Part shown: positions 28,926-37,441 of the stretch, piece by piece
Layout of the letters: the number at the start of each line of letters is the position of its first letter
Position numbering within the stretch: position 1 is the stretch's first letter
Assembly (NCBI RefSeq): GCF_003353175.1
Contig: NZ_QHKS01000013.1
Span: forward strand, 124,001-188,000
Origin: Paraburkholderia lacunae
GTDB lineage: Bacteria; Pseudomonadota; Gammaproteobacteria; Burkholderiales; Burkholderiaceae
DNA length: 64,000 nucleotides
Direction: 5' to 3'
Notes under the pieces: model-generated
The model's input: the letters and a program-made list of their open reading frames with translations, nothing else
The model's database searches: none
What the model was told of the DNA's origin: nothing
Program-made: the position numbers and the translations under genes

Positions 28926-30173
28926 ATGAGTTCGACAGATCCGATGGTGATCGTCGGCGGTGGGCAGTGCGGCGCGCGAGCCGCGCATGCGTTGCGCGAG
29001 AACGGCTGGGACGGTGCGATTACCTTGCTCGGTGATGAAGGACTGTTGCCATACGAGCGGCCGCCGTTGTCGAAGTCCGTGCTGCTTGGTCAAAAGACAG
29101 TAGGGCAGTGTGCGATCTACGATAAAACGTTCTTTCGGGACCAGCGCGTGGACGTGCGCGTCGATGCGTCCGTGACGGCCATCGATCGTGCTGGACGCAA
29201 GGTGATACTTGCCGGCGGCGATAGGCTTGCGTACCGCCGGCTGCTGATTGCGACGGGTGCCCAGCCGCGCCGGCTCGACCTGCTGGGGGCGACGCTGCCA
29301 GGCGTACATGTGCTGCGCGGGGCACCCGATGCGCTTGCGATTGCCGACGAACTGCTGGCCGGACAGCGGATCGCGGTGATCGGCGCGGGCTTTATCGGCC
29401 TCGAAATTACGGCGGCGGCTGTGGCGCGCGGGTGCGAGGTAGTCGTCCTCGAGGCGGCGCCGCGCGCGTTGATGCGCGCCGTGCCTGAGGCGGTGGCGAA
29501 TTGCCTCGTCGAACGACACCGCCAGATGGGGGTGGACGTGCGCTTTGCCGTACAGGTCGAGCGCATTGCCGGTGAAACGCGTGTCAGTGGAGTGCAGCTC
29601 GCCGACGGCACTGTCGTGCCCTGCGATGCGGTCGTGGCCGGTATCGGCGTGACACCGCGCACGGCGCTCGCGGAGGCCGCCGGCATCGACATCGCAAACG
29701 GCATTGCGGTCGACGAGACGTTGCGCACGAGCGATCCGTCCATCTACGCGGCTGGCGACGTCTGCTCATTTCCACACCCGCTGTTTGGTCGCCGAATCCG
29801 CCTTGAGTGCTGGAAGAACGCCGAGGATCAGGCGCGTGTGGCCGCGCGAAACATGCTCGGTCACAGCGAGACGTGTTCGTCGGTGCCGTGGTTCTGGTCC
29901 GATCAGTACGACATGACGATCCAGATTGCCGGGCTGCCCGCTCTGGGCCCGACAACGGTGGTGCGCGAGACTGGAGCGGCATCGCGGGTTTTTTTCTCGC
30001 TCGATGCAAATGGCGTGCTGGTTGGCGCGAGCGGCGTGGGGCAGACCGGCGAGATTGCGCGCGACGTGCGCATCGCACAGGAGCTCATTGCGCGGCGCTC
30101 GTGCGTTGAGCCGGCGCTGCTCGCTGACCGAGATACGAAGCTCCGCTCGCTGCTGGTCGCGCAGGCATCATGA
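28926..30173 (+). CDS. mocF: FAD-dependent NAD(P)H:ferredoxin reductase, MocF-like
   Basis: 415 residues from ATG 28926, seven bases after GGGGAG. The FAD motif VIVGGGQCGARAAHAL is at the N-terminus, the NAD motif VIGAGFIGLEITAA near 155, and the second FAD motif AAGDVCSFPHPLFG near 280. A C-terminal reductase_C domain follows. This is the layout of oxygenase-coupled ferredoxin reductases (BphA4/CamA type) and of MocF. It should reduce the Rieske protein encoded two genes upstream. The stop overlaps the next ATG (ATGA at 30170). Confidence 0.85.
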   Translation: MSSTDPMVIVGGGQCGARAAHALRENGWDGAITLLGDEGLLPYERPPLSKSVLLGQKTVGQCAIYDKTFFRDQRVDVRVDASVTAIDRAGRKVILAGGDRLAYRRLLIATGAQPRRLDLLGATLPGVHVLRGAPDALAIADELLAGQRIAVIGAGFIGLEITAAAVARGCEVVVLEAAPRALMRAVPEAVANCLVERHRQMGVDVRFAVQVERIAGETRVSGVQLADGTVVPCDAVVAGIGVTPRTALAEAAGIDIANGIAVDETLRTSDPSIYAAGDVCSFPHPLFGRRIRLECWKNAEDQARVAARNMLGHSETCSSVPWFWSDQYDMTIQIAGLPALGPTTVVRETGAASRVFFSLDANGVLVGASGVGQTGEIARDVRIAQELIARRSCVEPALLADRDTKLRSLLVAQAS

Positions 30174-31012
30174 CGCAACGCCTGCTGGTGTTTCAGTCCC
30201 TGTGGGCCATGGAGCGCCGCCATACCGACCGTCGCGAACGCTCGCTGGAAGAGAACGTGCGAATGATTGCCGATGCGGGTTTCGATGGCTTGAGCGCGCA
30301 CTATACGGATCGCGCGTATGTCCGGCGGCTGGCTCAGTTGCGCGCCGAATATGGGCTGGACGTGGAAGGGCAGTGCTTTCCGCGCACCATCGACGATTTG
30401 CAGCCGGTGCTGGAGAACGCTGTCGAGTTCGGCGTGCATCACATCGATCTGCAGCCCGACGTGCGTCCACGTACCGTGGCGGAATGTGTTGCGCTGCTCG
30501 ACGGATGGCAGCGGCTGGCCGACCAGGTCGACTTGCCCGTCTACATCGAGACCCATCGGGACCGGATGACCACCGACCTTTACTTCACACTCGATCTGCT
30601 CGATGCGCGGCCCGATCTGAAATTGCTCGGCGACGTCTCGCATTATCTGGTGGGACGCGAATTCGCATGGCCGGTGTCCGACGAGAATCACGCCCTGATG
30701 CACCGCATCCTCGACCAGTCGTGGGCGTTTCACGGCCGTGTCGCGAGCCGCGAACAGGTGCAGATCGAGCTTTCCTTCGAGCCGCACCAGATGTGGGTCG
30801 ATCTTTTCCTCGACTGGTGGCGCTATGGCTTTGCGTCGTGGTGCCGGCGCGCGGGCCAGAGCGACACGCTGGCCTTTACCTGCGAACTGGGGCCCAAACC
30901 GTACGCGATTATTGGCCGCGACGGCAATGACACGACCGACAGGTGGGCGGAGTCGCTGCTGCTGCGCGACTGGATTCGCGAGGTGTGGCAGGACTTGCAG
31001 TTCAACGCGTAA
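30170..31012 (+). CDS. mocC: TIM-barrel sugar isomerase/epimerase-like protein, MocC-like
   Basis: 280 residues of the AP-endonuclease-2 / xylose-isomerase-like barrel (MIADAGFDGLSAHYTDRAYV, VEGQCFPRTIDDLQPVL, VYIETHRDRMTTDLYF, LLGDVSHYLVG). The Glu and His residues in IETHRDRMT and DVSHYLVGREF could bind a divalent metal. MocC of Sinorhizobium is of this type and acts in the rhizopine route toward inositol catabolism. Its exact step is not established. It is translationally coupled to the reductase gene and is last in the operon. No mocA-type dehydrogenase is in this window. Confidence 0.75.
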   Translation: MTQRLLVFQSLWAMERRHTDRRERSLEENVRMIADAGFDGLSAHYTDRAYVRRLAQLRAEYGLDVEGQCFPRTIDDLQPVLENAVEFGVHHIDLQPDVRPRTVAECVALLDGWQRLADQVDLPVYIETHRDRMTTDLYFTLDLLDARPDLKLLGDVSHYLVGREFAWPVSDENHALMHRILDQSWAFHGRVASREQVQIELSFEPHQMWVDLFLDWWRYGFASWCRRAGQSDTLAFTCELGPKPYAIIGRDGNDTTDRWAESLLLRDWIREVWQDLQFNA

Positions 31013-31180
31013 CCGGCGGGCATCGCAGTATCCACGCCCGACATTCGAACCTTTCTCCTCCGATAAAGTCCGGAAATCTGGCGCTGCCCGCTGGCCGGTT
31101 GTCCTGCCAGCGCGGCTTGCAGTGTGGTTTTCCGGTCAGAAAATCGTCTTTGACCTCTCGAAAACCCTGGATCGCGGCGT

Positions 31181-31207
31181 ATTTTTTACTCGTTGACATA
31201 TGACGTC
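31181..31207. promoter_or_regulatory. ATTTTTT-N3-CGTTGACATATGA element upstream of livJ-like gene
   Basis: The same arrangement of bases recurs at 41384-41408, upstream of the hydantoinase operon and the livH remnant. A related TATGACATATTATGAC lies upstream of the GntR gene at 33736. TTGACA inside it could be a -35 box. It is a good candidate for the GntR-family operator of this block. The rest of 31013-31357 shows nothing else I can identify. Confidence 0.5.
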
Positions 31208-31357
31208 TCACCTAATACCTTGACGAAAGGCGTACAGGTGAAGACGACTCGCGTGACGCGCGACTCTGCCCATTCATACGCCAAAAACGCCGACGCCCGA
31301 TTGCGACAGCACAGGGCTTTGGTCGATTGATCAATTCGAAAACCGCTGAGGTATCAA

Positions 31358-32530
31358 ATGAAGACCCCGCTTTCAATCACACGCTTTGCGTTGGCTGCGT
31401 CACTGGCTGCTGGCGCATCTCTGTCTGCTCCTGCCGCCTACGCCGGTGACGTAACGCTCGGCTTCGCCGCCCCCTTGACGGGCGCTTCGGCGCATTACGG
31501 CGTGGATCTGAAGCGCGGCGTCGAGCTTGCCCTTGACGATGCAAACGCGAAGAAGCTCGTCATCGGCGGGCAGCCGGTTCATTTCGTCCTCGACGCCGAA
31601 GACGATCAGGGGGATCCGCGTATGGGTTCGCAGGTTGCGCAGAAGATGGCTGACTCGAAGGTAGCGGGCGTGGTCGGTCATTTCAATTCGGGCACCAGCA
31701 TCCCGGCCTCGCGCATCTATAACACCGCGAACATTCCAATGGTTTCGCCGACGGCCACCAATCCCACGCTGACGTCGCAAGGGTTCAACAACGTGTTCCG
31801 TGTCGTCAACTCCGACGCGCAGATGGGGCAGCTCGCGGGACATTCCGCCGTCCAGGCCCTGAAGGGCAAAAGCATTGCGGTCATCGATGACCGCACGGCA
31901 TTCGGGCAGGGCATGGCCGACGAGTTCGTCAAGGGCGTGGAGACGGCAGGCGGCAAGGTCATCGACCGGGAGTACACGACAGACAAGGCTGTCGACTTCA
32001 AGGCACAGCTCACGCGTATCAAGTCGTTTAATCCGGACGTCATTTTCTGGGGCGGTCTCGATCAGCAAGCGGGTATGCTGATGAAGCAGATGCGACAACT
32101 CGGCGTCAAGGCGATCATGCTGGGCGGCGGCAGTTTCGAAAACGAAACGTTCCTCAAGGTCGCTGGCGATGCCGCCGAAGGCGCGATGTCCTGGGACTAC
32201 GGGATTCCACTTTCGAAGATGAAGACGGGCCGGGAGTTCGACGAGAAGATGAAGGCGAAATACAACGAAGGCGTGGTTGCTTATGCGCCGTCCGCCTATG
32301 ACGCCACCTGGGTGCTGATCAATGCGATGCAGAAGGCCAATTCAACCGACCCGAAGGTGTATGGCTCGTTCGTAAAATCCGTCTCGTTTACCGGTATCTC
32401 CGGAAACATCGCGTTCATGCCCAATGGCGACATGAAGGATCCGACTGCAACGTTCTACAAGGTAGTAGGCGGCAAGTGGGTTCCTCAGGCTGTTGCGACA
32501 GGCGACAAGGTCGAACCATTCACCCACTGA
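31358..32530 (+). CDS. Branched-chain amino acid-type (LivJ/LivK) ABC substrate-binding protein, orphan
   Basis: 390 residues with a Sec signal (cleavage after APAAYA near residue 29). The Leu/Ile/Val-binding fold shows DVTLGFAAPLTGASAHYGVDLKRG, VVGHFNSGTSIPASRIY, MVSPTATNP and AVIDDRTAFGQGMADEF. Members bind amino acids, amides or aromatic acids, so the ligand is open. No intact permease or ATPase partner is next to it. A livH fragment appears 9 kb away at 41771. The GntR-controlled hydantoinase block between them may be its metabolic partner. Confidence 0.82.
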   Translation: MKTPLSITRFALAASLAAGASLSAPAAYAGDVTLGFAAPLTGASAHYGVDLKRGVELALDDANAKKLVIGGQPVHFVLDAEDDQGDPRMGSQVAQKMADSKVAGVVGHFNSGTSIPASRIYNTANIPMVSPTATNPTLTSQGFNNVFRVVNSDAQMGQLAGHSAVQALKGKSIAVIDDRTAFGQGMADEFVKGVETAGGKVIDREYTTDKAVDFKAQLTRIKSFNPDVIFWGGLDQQAGMLMKQMRQLGVKAIMLGGGSFENETFLKVAGDAAEGAMSWDYGIPLSKMKTGREFDEKMKAKYNEGVVAYAPSAYDATWVLINAMQKANSTDPKVYGSFVKSVSFTGISGNIAFMPNGDMKDPTATFYKVVGGKWVPQAVATGDKVEPFTH

Positions 32531-32661
32531 CATGCATCTGAGGAAGTCGAGCACCGTGCCGGCTGAGCCGGCTCAACAGATGAAAACGCGAGCAGGGTTG
32601 TAGAAGACGCTGCAGTACTCATTCCAATAACGAAACAACAACGAAAGGTTTGGGGAATTAT

Positions 32662-32820
32662 ATGAGGACTACATATAGTAAAGCTTTGATATTCTCAACA
32701 GCATTTTTCGCGTCGCATGCCTATGCGGAAAATTCGGTAACGCTATACGGTGTCGTTGACACTGGCTTTATGCCTCAGCGCGGTCGATCAACGTTGCGCG
32801 CACAGTCGGCAATTATGTGA
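32662..32820 (+). pseudogene. Porin remnant, N-terminal 52 codons only
   Basis: ATG 32662 opens a signal peptide (TAFFASHAYA) and then ENSVTLYGVVDTGF, the invariant start of beta-proteobacterial trimeric porins (compare SSVTLYGIVDNGI at 57345). After about 35 residues the similarity ends and a TGA closes the frame at 32818. An intact porin has about 370 residues. The start is AT-rich compared with its surroundings, like functional porin leaders. No downstream porin sequence was recognised in the 359-base gap. Confidence 0.7.
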
Positions 32821-32889
32821 TCGGTTCGATTAGGCGAAGCGACATGGGCTCTGGCATCAGGTCCTCGAATTAGCACGAGGACCTGAGTG

Positions 32890-33642
32890 TCATTCAGAAC
32901 GCGTGCTCGACAGGTGGTGGTAGCGTTCGAGACTTTCGTTCAGATGGCGCCGCATGGCCCGACGCGCCGCAGTCTCATCCCTGCGTTCGATGGCATCGAG
33001 AATATCGCCATGCTCCCGCTGGATGCGTTTGATATACGTCTTGCGCTCTTTGGGATTGGCTTTGCCGTGTTTCAGGCGCAAGTCGATGATGATTTCCTGA
33101 CCCAGCGTGCGCAGGATCGACGCGAAGTGTGGATTCTCCGAGCATGTGGCAACCGCCAGATGAAACTCGAAGTCGGCCCGTGCGCATTCTGCATCGTCGT
33201 CCACGGCGACGATTTCCATTCGCGCATAGATTTCCTTCAGCGCGCGAAGGTGTGCCTCGGACCGGCGCTGGGCAGCGTAGGCCGCGCATTCCGTTTCAAC
33301 GCCAGTGCGCAACTCAAGCACATGCATTGAATTGTTCAGTGTGGCTGTGTCGAGATAACCCGGTTCTGCCGACGGGCCATTGCCATCCGCAACGAAAACG
33401 CCAACGCCGTGACGCGCAATCAGCCGGCGACCCAGCTTAAGCGATGCCACTGCTTCGCGAACCACCGTGCGGCTTACGCCAAATTCGCTACAGAGTTCGG
33501 GTTCAGTGGGCAATTTTGCGCCTGGAGCGTATTCGCCCCGCTCGATCTTGTCGCTCAGTGCCTGGATGACCAACTCGGTCAGGCTGCGGCGTTTTCCAGA
33601 ACTGGCAGCATTCTTCAGTAAGGTTTCAGCGTCCAGAGTCAT
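32890..33642 (-). CDS. GntR/FadR-family regulator of the hydantoinase block
   Basis: 250 residues from ATG 33642 (MTLDAETLLKNAASSGK), with GGAG and AGGA just upstream. A longer frame exists but begins without a ribosome site. The winged HTH spans roughly 20-85 (ELVIQALSDKIERGEYAPGAKLPTEPELCSEFGVSRTVVREA). The C-terminal FCD domain has acid/His residues for a metal-bound carboxylate ligand (FEFHLAVATCSENPHF, REHGDILDAIERRD). It lies downstream of, and in the same direction as, the SDR/oxidase/hydantoinase operon. A TATGACATATTATGAC site lies 94 bases before its start. Confidence 0.85.
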   Translation of the reverse strand: MTLDAETLLKNAASSGKRRSLTELVIQALSDKIERGEYAPGAKLPTEPELCSEFGVSRTVVREAVASLKLGRRLIARHGVGVFVADGNGPSAEPGYLDTATLNNSMHVLELRTGVETECAAYAAQRRSEAHLRALKEIYARMEIVAVDDDAECARADFEFHLAVATCSENPHFASILRTLGQEIIIDLRLKHGKANPKERKTYIKRIQREHGDILDAIERRDETAARRAMRRHLNESLERYHHLSSTRSE

Positions 33643-33734
33643 TCCTAATGCTCCACACCGGGTCAGGAGAGCTCTGCAATTCACGGATGCAGACATACCG
33701 CGCCGACGCGGGTAGAAATTGTCTGACCTGCGCC

Positions 33735-33751
33735 GTATGACATATTATGAC
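33735..33751. promoter_or_regulatory. Candidate GntR autoregulatory site
   Basis: TATGACATATTATGAC (33736-33751) shares TGACATAT with the elements at 31191 and 41397. It lies in the spacer between the SDR gene and the GntR gene, upstream of the latter. Confidence 0.4.
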
Positions 33752-33818
33752 TTTACCACAGTCACGTTACGGTCGCGGCTCACCCCACTGACGACAGGGG
33801 GTGAGATATTGATGTCGC

Positions 33819-34571
33819 TCAAGCGTAGATATAGCCGCCGCTCACGATGACATTCTCGCCCGTTGCGTAGGTGTTGCGGGCGCTTGCCATCATGACGACC
33901 CACTGCGCAATTTCCTCGGGTTCGGCCGCACGTCCCAATGGATTTGCCGCAGCAAGCTCGCCGAGGAAACCCGCTTTCTTTGCTTTTTCGGTTGCAAAGC
34001 CGGCCGGCGCGACCGAGTTGACGAGAATGCCATCCTTCGCAACTTCGGCCGCGAACGACTTCGTCAGGCTCACAACGGCGGCTTTGGTCGCCGCGTAGTG
34101 AGCGTTCTGCGGGTGTGCCTTGAAAGCGTCGACCGATGTGATGTTGACGATGCGGCCTGCTACGTGAGCCTCCACTTTCGGGCGGTTGCGCATGTGTTCG
34201 ATCGCCGCGACCATCATGTGATAGGTGCCCTTGATGTTGACCGCGTTTTCCAGATCCCAGTCGTCGTCCGAAATATCCAGGATCGGCCGGCGCGGATAGA
34301 TCGCAGCACTGTTTATCAGGCAGTCGACACGGCCGAGCGCCGCAACGGTCCGCCGAAAAACTTCGTGTGCGGACTCTTTGCGCGTAATGTCGCCTTCCGC
34401 TCCGAAGACATGGTGGCCTTCTTTCTTCAGTTGACTGACAGTCTCTTCGAGCAGGGGTCCATTCTTGTCGATCAGCGCGATACTTTCCGCGCCGTCCGAC
34501 AGCATGAGTCTTGCGACAGACAGACCAAGGCCGGAGGCGCCGCCAACGATTACCGCTCTTTGATTCTTCAT
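33819..34571 (-). CDS. SDR-family oxidoreductase
   Basis: 250 residues of classical short-chain dehydrogenase fold: cofactor motif VGGASGLGLSVA (8-19), an acid after strand 2 (ALIDKNG, favouring NAD), NSAAIYPRRP in place of NNAG, catalytic Ser in ITSVDAF and Tyr/Lys in HYAATKAA. It is the last structural gene of the minus-strand block. It lies 24 bases after a second SDR. The substrate is unknown; sugar- or hydroxy-acid oxidation would fit the uronate-dehydrogenase-like neighbour. Confidence 0.85.
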   Translation of the reverse strand: MKNQRAVIVGGASGLGLSVARLMLSDGAESIALIDKNGPLLEETVSQLKKEGHHVFGAEGDITRKESAHEVFRRTVAALGRVDCLINSAAIYPRRPILDISDDDWDLENAVNIKGTYHMMVAAIEHMRNRPKVEAHVAGRIVNITSVDAFKAHPQNAHYAATKAAVVSLTKSFAAEVAKDGILVNSVAPAGFATEKAKKAGFLGELAAANPLGRAAEPEEIAQWVVMMASARNTYATGENVIVSGGYIYA

Positions 34572-34595
34572 GGTTCGGGTTATTCCAGTTAGAAG

Positions 34596-35336
34596 TTACT
34601 TCACCGAGACAATCTGCGACCCACCGGGTGCCTGATCGGTTGGAAAGACTTCCATGCGCGACAGGTCGACAGAGTCTGGAAGTTTGATCGCCGTCGCGAC
34701 CAACTCCGCGATGTCCTCAGGTTGTATCGAGCGATAAGCCTCGTAGAGTTTCTCGTTGGCGCCTTGCTCACCGAGCGCGGTGCGATACAGGTTCGTCTGC
34801 ACCCGCCCCGGGGCGATTTCGGTCACGCGGACCTTACTGCCCAGCAGGTCGCAACGCAGCGAATCACAGAACATGCTGATTGCAGCTTTGGTAGCGCCGT
34901 AGACGGCAGTGTTCGGATGCGGGAAACGGCCCGCGCTCGAACCGATGAAGAACAGATGTCCGCGCCTTCTTTTCATCATGCCGTTAAGGGCCATGTGTGC
35001 GAGACGCAGTGGTGCGCGAAGGTTGATGTCGACCATCGCATCGATATCGTCGGTTGCGCATTCGTCGAATCGGCTGAGCGCGGGCAGGAGTCCGGCATTG
35101 TTGACGACGACGTCGATCTCGACGCGCTCGAAGAGTTCGCGCAGCCCGGATGTGTCACGCAGATCGATCACGATCGGCGTGACATTGCCTTCCTGCGCCA
35201 GGCTGTCGAGCGCGCCCGCGTCACGGCCCAAGGCGTACACATGCAGCCCTTCTTTAGCGAGCCGGCTTGCCACCGCTCGGCCAATACCACTCGATGCGCC
35301 AGTCACCAGTGCGGCACGATAGGAATGAGAGTTCAT
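34596..35336 (-). CDS. SDR-family oxidoreductase (second copy)
   Basis: 246 residues: TGASSGIGRAVASRL, VVNNAGLLPAL, FIGSSAGRF with catalytic Ser, YGATKAAIS with Tyr and Lys. The residue after strand 2 is Arg (ALGRDAG), which usually favours NADP, unlike the neighbouring SDR. The C-terminal PEDIAELVATAIKLPDSVDLSRMEVFPT is common in the YdfG-like subgroup acting on 3-hydroxy acids. The start has no strong ribosome site. Confidence 0.85.
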   Translation of the reverse strand: MNSHSYRAALVTGASSGIGRAVASRLAKEGLHVYALGRDAGALDSLAQEGNVTPIVIDLRDTSGLRELFERVEIDVVVNNAGLLPALSRFDECATDDIDAMVDINLRAPLRLAHMALNGMMKRRRGHLFFIGSSAGRFPHPNTAVYGATKAAISMFCDSLRCDLLGSKVRVTEIAPGRVQTNLYRTALGEQGANEKLYEAYRSIQPEDIAELVATAIKLPDSVDLSRMEVFPTDQAPGGSQIVSVK

Positions 35337-35368
35337 GGATGTGTCGAATTAACGGGTAAAGGGCGGCG

Positions 35369-36565
35369 TCAGATCACGCCTTCTTCGAGGAACGGCCTGT
35401 TTTCAACTACACGTTGATAACCTAGCGGCGCGAGATCGAGTGCACGGTATTCCCCATAAGTGATGAGTTCACTCAACCCGCGACCCACGGCGGGCGACTG
35501 CTGCAGGCCATGACCGCTGAAGCCGTTCGCAAACAGGAAGTTCGTGACCTCGGCGTGAGGCCCGACGACCGCGTTGTGGTCGAGCATGCAGAAGTCGTAG
35601 TGTCCCGCCCACGAATTGACGACCTTGATGGCTTCGAATACGGGAATCCGTTCGGCGAGGGCCGGCCATATCACCTCATCGAATTCAGAATGGATCACGT
35701 CGAAGTCGTTCACGTCGGCGAGCGGGTCCGGATCGGGATAGCAGCCGGTCAGATAGTATTTCCCTTCGGGCCTGAAGAAGATGCCTGTTGTGTCGATCGT
35801 AAGCGGCACCGTGCCCTGCAGCGGCGTACGGCAATCGAATACGAACAGGCAGCGTTTGCGCGGTTCGACAGGGATATCCAGGCCTGCCAGCCGAGCCATC
35901 GCCGGCCCGCGCGTGCCGGCGGCGTTGACCATCGTCCCACAGCTGATGGTTTCGCCGCTCTTGAGCACGACGCCGGTGATCTTCGAGCCTTCACGACGAA
36001 TGTCGACCACCTCGTTCTCGACGTATTCGATGCCGAGAGCGCGTGCTTTGCGTCGCATGCCTTGTAGCAAACCGTAGCTGTCGAACCAGCCTTCGCCGGT
36101 CTGGCCGTAGACGCCGTTGACGAGTCCATCGGTATTGAGCCATGGGAAGCGGGTCTTGAGCTTTTCCTGATCGAGCAACACGACATCGGCGCCGTTTTCT
36201 CTCTGCGTTGCGTAGTTGCGCTCGAACATCGGCGCCCCCGTCGCGTCGCCGAGATACAGGTAGCCGTTCTCCTTGAAGCCTAGTTCCGGCGCGTCGCCAT
36301 CGACTTCGACGAGCTCACGGAAATGACGAATGAATTCAGTGCCGAATTGCGAAATCTTGATGTTCAACGGGTTGGAGAACTGATGCCGGATTGAGGCGCT
36401 CGACAGAGCAGTCGCAGACTGCGCGTATGACCAGTCACGTTCCACGACCAGGACTGAGCCGTTGAAATCGGGATTCTTCGCAAGAAAATAGGCGGTGGCG
36501 CTGCCTACGACCGCGCCGCCCACGATCACCACGTCGTAGTGTGTCTTTGATGCTTGCTGTGCCAT
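35369..36565 (-). CDS. DAO-family FAD-dependent oxidoreductase (sarcosine-oxidase-like)
   Basis: 398 residues. The N-terminal FAD motif is VVIVGGAVVGSATAYFLAK, followed by ATALSSASIRHQFSNPLN, a substrate-domain helix typical of sarcosine/dimethylglycine-type oxidases, and C-terminal FLFANGFSGHGLQQSPAVGR. It should oxidise a secondary amine or amino acid with O2 or ETF as acceptor. Given hyuAB in the same operon and etfBA at 42.0-43.9 kb, an N-methyl or cyclic-amide substrate chain is a reasonable guess only. Confidence 0.85.
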   Translation of the reverse strand: MAQQASKTHYDVVIVGGAVVGSATAYFLAKNPDFNGSVLVVERDWSYAQSATALSSASIRHQFSNPLNIKISQFGTEFIRHFRELVEVDGDAPELGFKENGYLYLGDATGAPMFERNYATQRENGADVVLLDQEKLKTRFPWLNTDGLVNGVYGQTGEGWFDSYGLLQGMRRKARALGIEYVENEVVDIRREGSKITGVVLKSGETISCGTMVNAAGTRGPAMARLAGLDIPVEPRKRCLFVFDCRTPLQGTVPLTIDTTGIFFRPEGKYYLTGCYPDPDPLADVNDFDVIHSEFDEVIWPALAERIPVFEAIKVVNSWAGHYDFCMLDHNAVVGPHAEVTNFLFANGFSGHGLQQSPAVGRGLSELITYGEYRALDLAPLGYQRVVENRPFLEEGVI

Positions 36566-36601
36566 CTTGGTGCTTTCCGAAAAGACGTTCTGGACCGAAG
36601 C

Positions 36602-37432
36602 CTAATTGGCGTTCGGATCTTCGTAATGGCCGTCTGCTGCAAACTGGCCACCCTGATAGCGCACAGCGGGGTGTCGCGGGTCAGGTACCGGCGTATTCGC
36701 GTAAATCTCTGCGCGGTACGAGTCAGCGGAATCCTGCGGTGAATAGCCGAGGTACGCCGCCTCCGTGTTGTCCCAGAAGTTGGCGCTGTTTTTCGAATTG
36801 CCGTACACGATCATGTGGCCGACACTGGATGCCATCACCGCGCGGATGCACAGGTGAGAGAAGTCGTCGTAAGAAAGCCAGGTAGCCAGCATGCGCCGGT
36901 CGACGGGCTTCGGGAAGCACGAGCCGATCCGCATGCACACCGATTCGAGTCCGAACTTGTCGAAGTAGTAGCGCGACAGGTTCTCCACGAACGTCTTGCT
37001 GACGCCGTACAGGCTGTCCGGTCGTTGAGGCACGTTCGCGTCGATGGTCTGCGTGCATTCGTAGAAACCGATCGCATGCACGGAACTCGCGTAGATCACT
37101 CGCTTCACATTGAACTGGCGCGCGGCCTCGTAGATGTTGTAGCTGCCGACGATGTTCGAATCCAGAATGACCTGGAAAGTGTTCTCGCGCGGTGCGCCGC
37201 CGAGGTGGACGACCATGTCGACGCCTTGCATCATGCCGAAAACAGCGTCCCTGTCAGCCAGATCGCAGACAACGAGCTTTTCGTTCTCGCGTGCCTCACC
37301 CAGTGGCTGACGATCGCTGAGTGTCAGCGTTTCGGCGTAGGGTCGCAGCGAGTCGCGCAGTACGGCGCCGAGCGCGCCGGCGGCGCCCGTGATCAGAATG
37401 TTCTTGAACGGGGGCGTAGTGATGTCGGTCAT
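36602..37432 (-). CDS. udh: Uronate dehydrogenase-like NAD-dependent epimerase/dehydratase-family enzyme
   Basis: 276 residues of extended SDR fold. The NAD motif is ITGAAGALGAVL (14-25), with HLGG, ASSVHAIGFY, catalytic Tyr/Lys in YGVSKTFVENL, and RIGSCFPKPVDRRMLATWLS. The last block is characteristic of uronate dehydrogenase (EC 1.1.1.203), which oxidises galacturonate or glucuronate to the aldarolactone. That product class is what the garD cassette at 46-50 kb would consume. Against this, the typical SSNH is SSVH here, and the gene sits among hydantoinase genes, so the substrate may have changed. Confidence 0.72.
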   Translation of the reverse strand: MTDITTPPFKNILITGAAGALGAVLRDSLRPYAETLTLSDRQPLGEARENEKLVVCDLADRDAVFGMMQGVDMVVHLGGAPRENTFQVILDSNIVGSYNIYEAARQFNVKRVIYASSVHAIGFYECTQTIDANVPQRPDSLYGVSKTFVENLSRYYFDKFGLESVCMRIGSCFPKPVDRRMLATWLSYDDFSHLCIRAVMASSVGHMIVYGNSKNSANFWDNTEAAYLGYSPQDSADSYRAEIYANTPVPDPRHPAVRYQGGQFAADGHYEDPNAN

Positions 37433-37441
37433 GTCTGTTCC

